7,632 nucleotides of DNA from an uncultured Eubacteriales bacterium. GTDB lineage: Bacteria; Bacillota; Clostridia; Oscillospirales; Oscillospiraceae. This document shows positions 5,598 through 7,632 of the stretch, piece by piece (the first letter of the stretch is position 1; every line of letters starts with the position of its first letter). The stretch is taken from positions 1-7,632 of the forward strand of contig URVR01000078.1 in assembly GCA_900551355.1 (NCBI GenBank), given 5' to 3'. The notes beneath the pieces are model-generated. The model saw only the letters and a list, made by a program, of their open reading frames with translations. It was not told where the DNA came from and made no database searches. A program made the position numbers and the translations under genes.

Positions 5598-5632
5598 AAG
5601 AGCAGCCCCGTCCATCGGACGGGGCTGCTTTT
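5598..5632. terminator. Bidirectional rho-independent terminator between convergent genes
   Basis: A perfect 13-bp GC-rich stem (5601-5613 with 5617-5629) closes an ATC loop. It is followed by TTTT on the plus strand and preceded by AAAG, which reads CTTTAT on the minus strand. It lies 28 bases after the CstA-type gene's stop (5572) and 15 bases past the stop of the minus-strand gene ending at 5648, so it can serve both. Confidence 0.9.
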
Positions 5633-5647
5633 ACGTCTGCTGTGAGT

Positions 5648-6148
5648 CTATGAGAACAGGCTGGTGAGGCGGGTCATGGGGATCTGGTCGGTGTCGTAGC
5701 CGTAGGTCTTGCCGGAGGGGAACGTGCAGCGGAAGAAGGGACCGTCCGTCCAGTCGTTGGCGGGGTTCTCCAGCGGCACCTGCCAGATGTCCAGCGTGGT
5801 GCCGTCGCCGTAGTCGATGGTGATGAGGGGCGGGTCGGTGGGAGCCGTCCCGGTGCGGCCGGCACCGGCCATATTGATGAGGCGCAGCAGATCGCTGAGG
5901 TCGTCGGCATCGGCGGAGACGGCGGCGCCGTCCACGGTGACGGTGAAGGCGCCGGTGCTGCGGGCGTGGCGGGTGGCGTCGGTGAGGGCGGAGAAGCAGG
6001 CGCGGTACTGGAGCTGGTAGCGGCAGGCCCAGACGCCCAGCGCGATCACCGCCGCAAAGACCGCCGCCGCGATGAGCAGGGGTCTGCGGAGGGTCTTTTC
6101 CTTTTTGCGGCCGGCGCCGCCGCGGTCCACGGCATCATACAGTCCCAT
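5648..6148 (-). CDS. Unrecognised single-pass membrane protein with an extracytoplasmic domain
   Basis: A 166-residue protein I cannot assign to a family. A short basic cytoplasmic N-terminus (GRKKEKTLRR at 13-22) precedes one membrane segment (about 23-41, PLLIAAAVFAAVIALGVWA). This predicts an N-in signal anchor with residues 42-166 outside. The outer part has a short helix-like stretch (42-62), a DADDLSDLLRLINMAG segment (80-95), and a beta-rich tail with PLITIDYGDGTTLDIWQV and FRCTFPSGKTYGYDTD. Cys42, Cys51 and Cys141 are present; Cys42 is not in a lipobox of a normal signal peptide. The start is ATG 6146-6148, with AGGAGGT six bases upstream; the open frame extends 35 codons further but runs back through the promoter. 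It is monocistronic, with its own promoter and two identical upstream repeats suggesting regulation. Confidence 0.8.
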   Translation of the reverse strand: MGLYDAVDRGGAGRKKEKTLRRPLLIAAAVFAAVIALGVWACRYQLQYRACFSALTDATRHARSTGAFTVTVDGAAVSADADDLSDLLRLINMAGAGRTGTAPTDPPLITIDYGDGTTLDIWQVPLENPANDWTDGPFFRCTFPSGKTYGYDTDQIPMTRLTSLFS

Positions 6149-6177
6149 AGGCGTACCTCCTTTTTGTTGTTGGGTAC

Positions 6178-6207
6178 AGTATAGCAGGTGCGGCGGGGGA
6201 AAGTCCA
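6178..6207 (-). promoter_or_regulatory. Putative promoter of the unrecognised membrane protein gene
   Basis: Minus strand: -10 TATACT (6178-6183), 18-bp spacer, weak -35 TGGACT (6202-6207). The TTGCTG at 6206-6211 would need a 22-bp spacer and is unlikely. A weak -35 next to a repeated dyad suits an activated promoter. Start predicted near 6171, about 23 nt before the ATG. Confidence 0.5.
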
Positions 6208-6267
6208 GCAACCTCAGGTTGTCAGGGGCGGTCTTTGCGGAAAATGTGCGCAACCTCAGGTTGTCAG
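6208..6267. repeat. Two identical 18-bp repeats with internal dyad, 42 bp apart
   Basis: GCAACCTCAGGTTGTCAG occurs at 6208-6225 and 6250-6267 with no mismatches. Each holds the dyad CAACCT-C-AGGTTG. The 42-bp period is four helical turns, so both face the same side of the DNA, and the nearer copy abuts the -35 at 6202-6207. This is the layout of a regulator bound at two sites. No known operator consensus is recognised. Confidence 0.6.
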
Positions 6268-6297
6268 AGCAAAAAAGCTGCTATGCTTTTGCGGAAT

Positions 6298-6330
6298 AAA
6301 AAATAAGACCTGCCCGACGGGCAGGTCTTA
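6298..6330 (-). terminator. Rho-independent terminator of the rpsF-ssb-rpsR operon
   Basis: A perfect 12-bp stem (6304-6315 with 6319-6330) closes a 3-base loop, followed on the minus strand by six T (6298-6303). It begins 11 bases past the rpsR stop. A weaker stem further on (AAAAGC 6273-6278 with GCTTTT 6285-6290, running into T6 on the minus strand) may be a backup terminator. Confidence 0.93.
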
Positions 6331-6341
6331 TCGTTTCCCAA

Positions 6342-6593
6342 TTACTCGGTCACGAAGGGCAGCAGAGCGATCTGACGGGCGCGCTTGATGGCCTCGGTCA
6401 GCTGACGCTGATGCATGGCGCAGGTGCCGGTGGTGCGGCGGGGCAGGATCTTGGAGCGCTCGGAGATGAAGCGGCGCAGCTTGGCAGCGTCCTTGTAATC
6501 GATGCACTCGCACTTGTCCACGCAGAACTGGCAAACCTTCTTGCGGCGCTTGCCGGCGCCGCGGGCGGGTCTATTTTCGCGTTCCATAGCCAT
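6342..6593 (-). CDS. rpsR: 30S ribosomal protein S18
   Basis: An 83-residue component of the small-subunit platform, where it pairs with S6. A basic N-terminal tail (RENRPARGAGKRRKK) leads into VCQFCVDKCECIDYKD (20-35), then LRRFISERSKILPRRTTGTCAMHQRQLTEAIKRARQIALLPFV, the S18 core. Cys21, Cys24, Cys28, Cys30 and Cys58 make this a cysteine-rich ('C+', possibly zinc-binding) form; metal binding is inferred. ATG 6591-6593 has AGGAGG eight bases upstream, which favours it over the ATG two codons later (spacing 14). It is the last gene of rpsF-ssb-rpsR, 42 bases after ssb, and is followed by a strong terminator. Confidence 0.97.
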   Translation of the reverse strand: MAMERENRPARGAGKRRKKVCQFCVDKCECIDYKDAAKLRRFISERSKILPRRTTGTCAMHQRQLTEAIKRARQIALLPFVTE

Positions 6594-6619
6594 GGAAGTA
6601 TCCTCCTTTATAAAGTGTC

Positions 6620-6636
6620 ATGTGCCGGGGGCACAT
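6620..6636 (-). promoter_or_regulatory. Stem-loop between ssb and rpsR
   Basis: ATGTGCC (6620-6626) pairs with GGCACAT (6630-6636) around a 3-base loop. It starts at the last base of the ssb stop codon and ends nine bases before the rpsR AGGAGG (6602-6607). There is no U-tract, so it is not a terminator. It could tune rpsR expression or protect a processed end; this is inference. Confidence 0.45.
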
Positions 6637-7091
6637 CAGAACGGCAGGTCGCCGTCCTCCTCATCGATCTCGGCAAATCCGGAGGAGCCTCCGCCCACAG
6701 GGGCGCTGTATCCGCCGGCGGGCGCGGTGTAGGCCGGTGCGGAATAGCCGCCCATGTCGCCTGCGTTGTCGCGCTTGGAATCGCCGAAATAGATGTTGTC
6801 GGCAACTACCTCCGCGCTGCGGCGGTTGTTGCCGTCCTTGTCAGTCCAGGGACGGATCTGGAGCCGGCCCTCCACAATGGCCATGCGGCCCTTGGTGAAG
6901 TACTTGGCGGCAAACTCGGCCGTGGCGCGCCAGGCGACCACGTCGATGAAATCCGTCTCCTTCTCGCCGGACTGGGACTTGAAATCGCGGTCCACAGCCA
7001 GCGTGAAGCTGGTGACAGCGGTACCGGACTGCGTTCTGCGCAGCTCCGGGTCACGGGTCAGGCGACCCATGATGAAGATCTTGTTCAGCAT
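6636..7091 (-). CDS. ssb: Single-stranded DNA-binding protein SSB
   Basis: A 151-residue protein that coats single-stranded DNA in replication, repair and recombination. The OB-fold covers residues 1-105: MLNKIFIMGRLTRDPELR, the AVTSFTLAVDR strand, ETDFIDVVAWRATAEFAAKYFTKGR and MAIVEGRLQIRPWTDKDG. Trp54 and Trp82 are likely stacking residues. A Gly/Pro/Tyr-rich linker (about 106-140) holds three YSAPA/YTAPA/YSAPV-type repeats. The tail DEEDGDLPF (143-151) ends in the acidic-hydrophobic tip that recruits partner proteins. ATG 7089-7091 is preceded by AAGGGAG at about 7-8 bases, a weaker site than those of its ribosomal neighbours. It lies 12 bases after rpsF and is co-transcribed with rpsF and rpsR. 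Confidence 0.97.
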   Translation of the reverse strand: MLNKIFIMGRLTRDPELRRTQSGTAVTSFTLAVDRDFKSQSGEKETDFIDVVAWRATAEFAAKYFTKGRMAIVEGRLQIRPWTDKDGNNRRSAEVVADNIYFGDSKRDNAGDMGGYSAPAYTAPAGGYSAPVGGGSSGFAEIDEEDGDLPF

Positions 7092-7103
7092 AGCTGCTCT
7101 CCC

Positions 7104-7400
7104 TTACTCGCCCTTGCAGACGATCATGGAACGCATAATGCCCTCGGTAATGCCAAGGATACGATCCAGCTCCTTGGGGAACTCGGGGCCGCTGGTGAAG
7201 CTCATCAGCACATAGTAGCCCTCGGTCTTGTAGTCGATGGCGTAGGCGAGACGACGCTTGCCCCACTCGTCGACTACCACGTTGGTCGCATGCTGCTCTG
7301 CCAGAGTCTGGAACTTTGCCACGGTGGCGGCAACAGCCTCCTCACCCTGTGCAGGGTCGATGATGTAGACGACCTCGTAGTTGGCGGAAATCTTAGCCAT
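7104..7400 (-). CDS. rpsF: 30S ribosomal protein S6
   Basis: A 98-residue small-subunit protein that forms a heterodimer with S18 on the platform. Family segments are ANYEVVYIIDP (6-16), VDEWGKRRLAYAIDYKTEGYYVLMSF (43-68, the S6 signature area) and the C-terminal LDRILGITEGIMRSMIV. The start is ATG 7398-7400, with AGGAGGT eight bases upstream; the frame opens 17 codons earlier, but that part is the untranslated leader. It is the first gene of rpsF-ssb-rpsR, transcribed from the promoter at 7481-7508 through a leader of about 74 nt with two hairpins. Confidence 0.97.
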   Translation of the reverse strand: MAKISANYEVVYIIDPAQGEEAVAATVAKFQTLAEQHATNVVVDEWGKRRLAYAIDYKTEGYYVLMSFTSGPEFPKELDRILGITEGIMRSMIVCKGE

Positions 7401-7427
7401 ACTTTTGCACCTCCTTTTGGACAAATG

Positions 7428-7474
7428 GCCCTCATTCTCAGATGAGAGCAAGGATATGCCCGCAATACGCGAGC
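7428..7474 (-). promoter_or_regulatory. Two leader hairpins of the rpsF operon (possible S6:S18 autoregulatory leader)
   Basis: Hairpin 1: 7469-7474 with 7458-7463 (GCTCGC/GCGGGC in mRNA sense, one wobble), starting at the predicted 5' end. Hairpin 2: 7442-7449 with 7428-7435 (GCTCTCAT/ATGAGGGC, one wobble), ending eight bases before AGGAGGT. In many bacteria the S6:S18 complex binds its own rpsF leader. I could not find the CCG bulge expected of that motif, so the assignment is tentative. Confidence 0.4.
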
Positions 7475-7480
7475 TTATTT

Positions 7481-7508
7481 ATTATACCGGAATTTCCAAG
7501 GGAGTCAA
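7481..7508 (-). promoter_or_regulatory. Promoter of the rpsF-ssb-rpsR operon
   Basis: Minus strand: -35 TTGACT (7503-7508), 16-bp spacer, consensus -10 TATAAT (7481-7486). Start predicted near 7474. It is the best match to the sigma-70 consensus in the window, as expected for a ribosomal protein operon. Confidence 0.87.
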
Positions 7509-7510
7509 GT

Positions 7511-7540
7511 GGTTTTTCCGATATTTTTTCGGTTTTTCCG
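7511..7540 (-). promoter_or_regulatory. Phased A-tracts (UP-element-like) upstream of the rpsF promoter
   Basis: GGTTTTTCCG occurs at 7511-7520 and 7531-7540, with T6 at 7524-7529 between. On the minus strand this gives three A-tracts centred about 9-11 bp apart, immediately upstream of the -35. Such phasing predicts DNA bending or contact by the RNA polymerase alpha subunits. Confidence 0.5.
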
Positions 7541-7545
7541 GTGTT

Positions 7546-7632
7546 TCAGCGGTTTTGCAGGTAGTTTTGCAGGGCTTTGCTCTTTTCCAGACGCCACAAA
7601 AGCAGCAGACCCAGCCCGTAGCAGGCCACCAC
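7546..7632 (-). CDS. C-terminal end of an unidentified membrane protein (partial)
   Basis: The window's right edge holds the last 28 codons of a minus-strand gene, then TGA (7546-7548). The tail is VVACYGLGLLLLWRLEKSKALQNYLQNR: a hydrophobic membrane segment (about 13 residues visible) followed by a positively charged, Gln/Asn-rich cytoplasmic end. The start, length and family lie outside the window and cannot be named. It lies upstream of rpsF in the same direction. No clear terminator separates its stop from the rpsF promoter, so some read-through into rpsF is possible. Confidence 0.65.
   Translation of the reverse strand: MVACYGLGLLLLWRLEKSKALQNYLQNR

Noticed and set aside
6206..6211. TTGCTG as the -35 of the unknown membrane protein gene, matching the nucleoside-gene promoters
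   Set aside because: The distance to TATACT would be 22 bp, too long for a normal promoter. TGGACT with an 18-bp spacer fits better.

Overview
The window looks like a GC-rich (by eye) chromosomal fragment of a Gram-positive anaerobe, most likely a gut member of the Bacillota class Clostridia (Oscillospiraceae-like). The support is AGGAGG-type ribosome binding sites before most genes, an rpsF-ssb-rpsR operon, a BMP-family nucleoside-binding lipoprotein with a type II signal peptide, and a short (about 500 residue) CstA-type transporter. The exact genus cannot be read from the sequence. The first 47 bases are not biological: they are an Illumina Nextera i5 adapter with its index and the 19-bp Tn5 mosaic end, so genuine sequence starts at base 48 and the contig is broken there.

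Left block (48-3410, minus strand, read right to left): deoC, deoD, a BMP-family substrate-binding lipoprotein, then the start of its ABC ATPase, cut by the adapter. Together they form a nucleoside uptake and salvage module: nucleosides are captured outside the cell and imported, DeoD phosphorolyses them to base and (deoxy)ribose-1-phosphate, and DeoC cleaves deoxyribose-5-phosphate to acetaldehyde and glyceraldehyde-3-phosphate. The phosphopentomutase joining DeoD to DeoC is not in the window. Three minus-strand promoters (before deoC, the lipoprotein and the ATPase) share a TTGCT-type -35 and exactly 17-bp spacers. A strong terminator separates the lipoprotein from the ATPase, so the cluster is a set of separately initiated units.

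Middle (3411-4078): about 670 bases without a convincing gene. They hold a cluster of strong hairpins that could fold as a branched structure (3444-3556), a perfect 21-bp inverted repeat, three imperfect tandem copies of a roughly 48-bp unit (3666-3800), and a pair of inverted TATGTTAACA boxes in front of the next gene.

Right block: a CstA-family carbon-starvation/pyruvate-type transporter on the plus strand (GTG start at 4079) converges on an unrecognised single-pass membrane protein on the minus strand (5648-6148), with one bidirectional terminator between them. Upstream of the latter are two identical 18-bp repeats 42 bp apart, abutting its putative promoter. Next comes the rpsF-ssb-rpsR operon (minus strand, 7400-6342), with a good promoter, phased A-tracts upstream, two leader hairpins and a strong terminator. 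The window ends in the last 28 codons of an unidentified minus-strand membrane protein.

I found no CRISPR array, tRNA, rRNA, transposase or phage gene. No wholly new system is evident. The best leads are the noncoding elements: the 3444-3556 structure, the 48-bp repeat array, the paired 18-bp repeats, and the tandem 12-bp repeat before the ATPase promoter.
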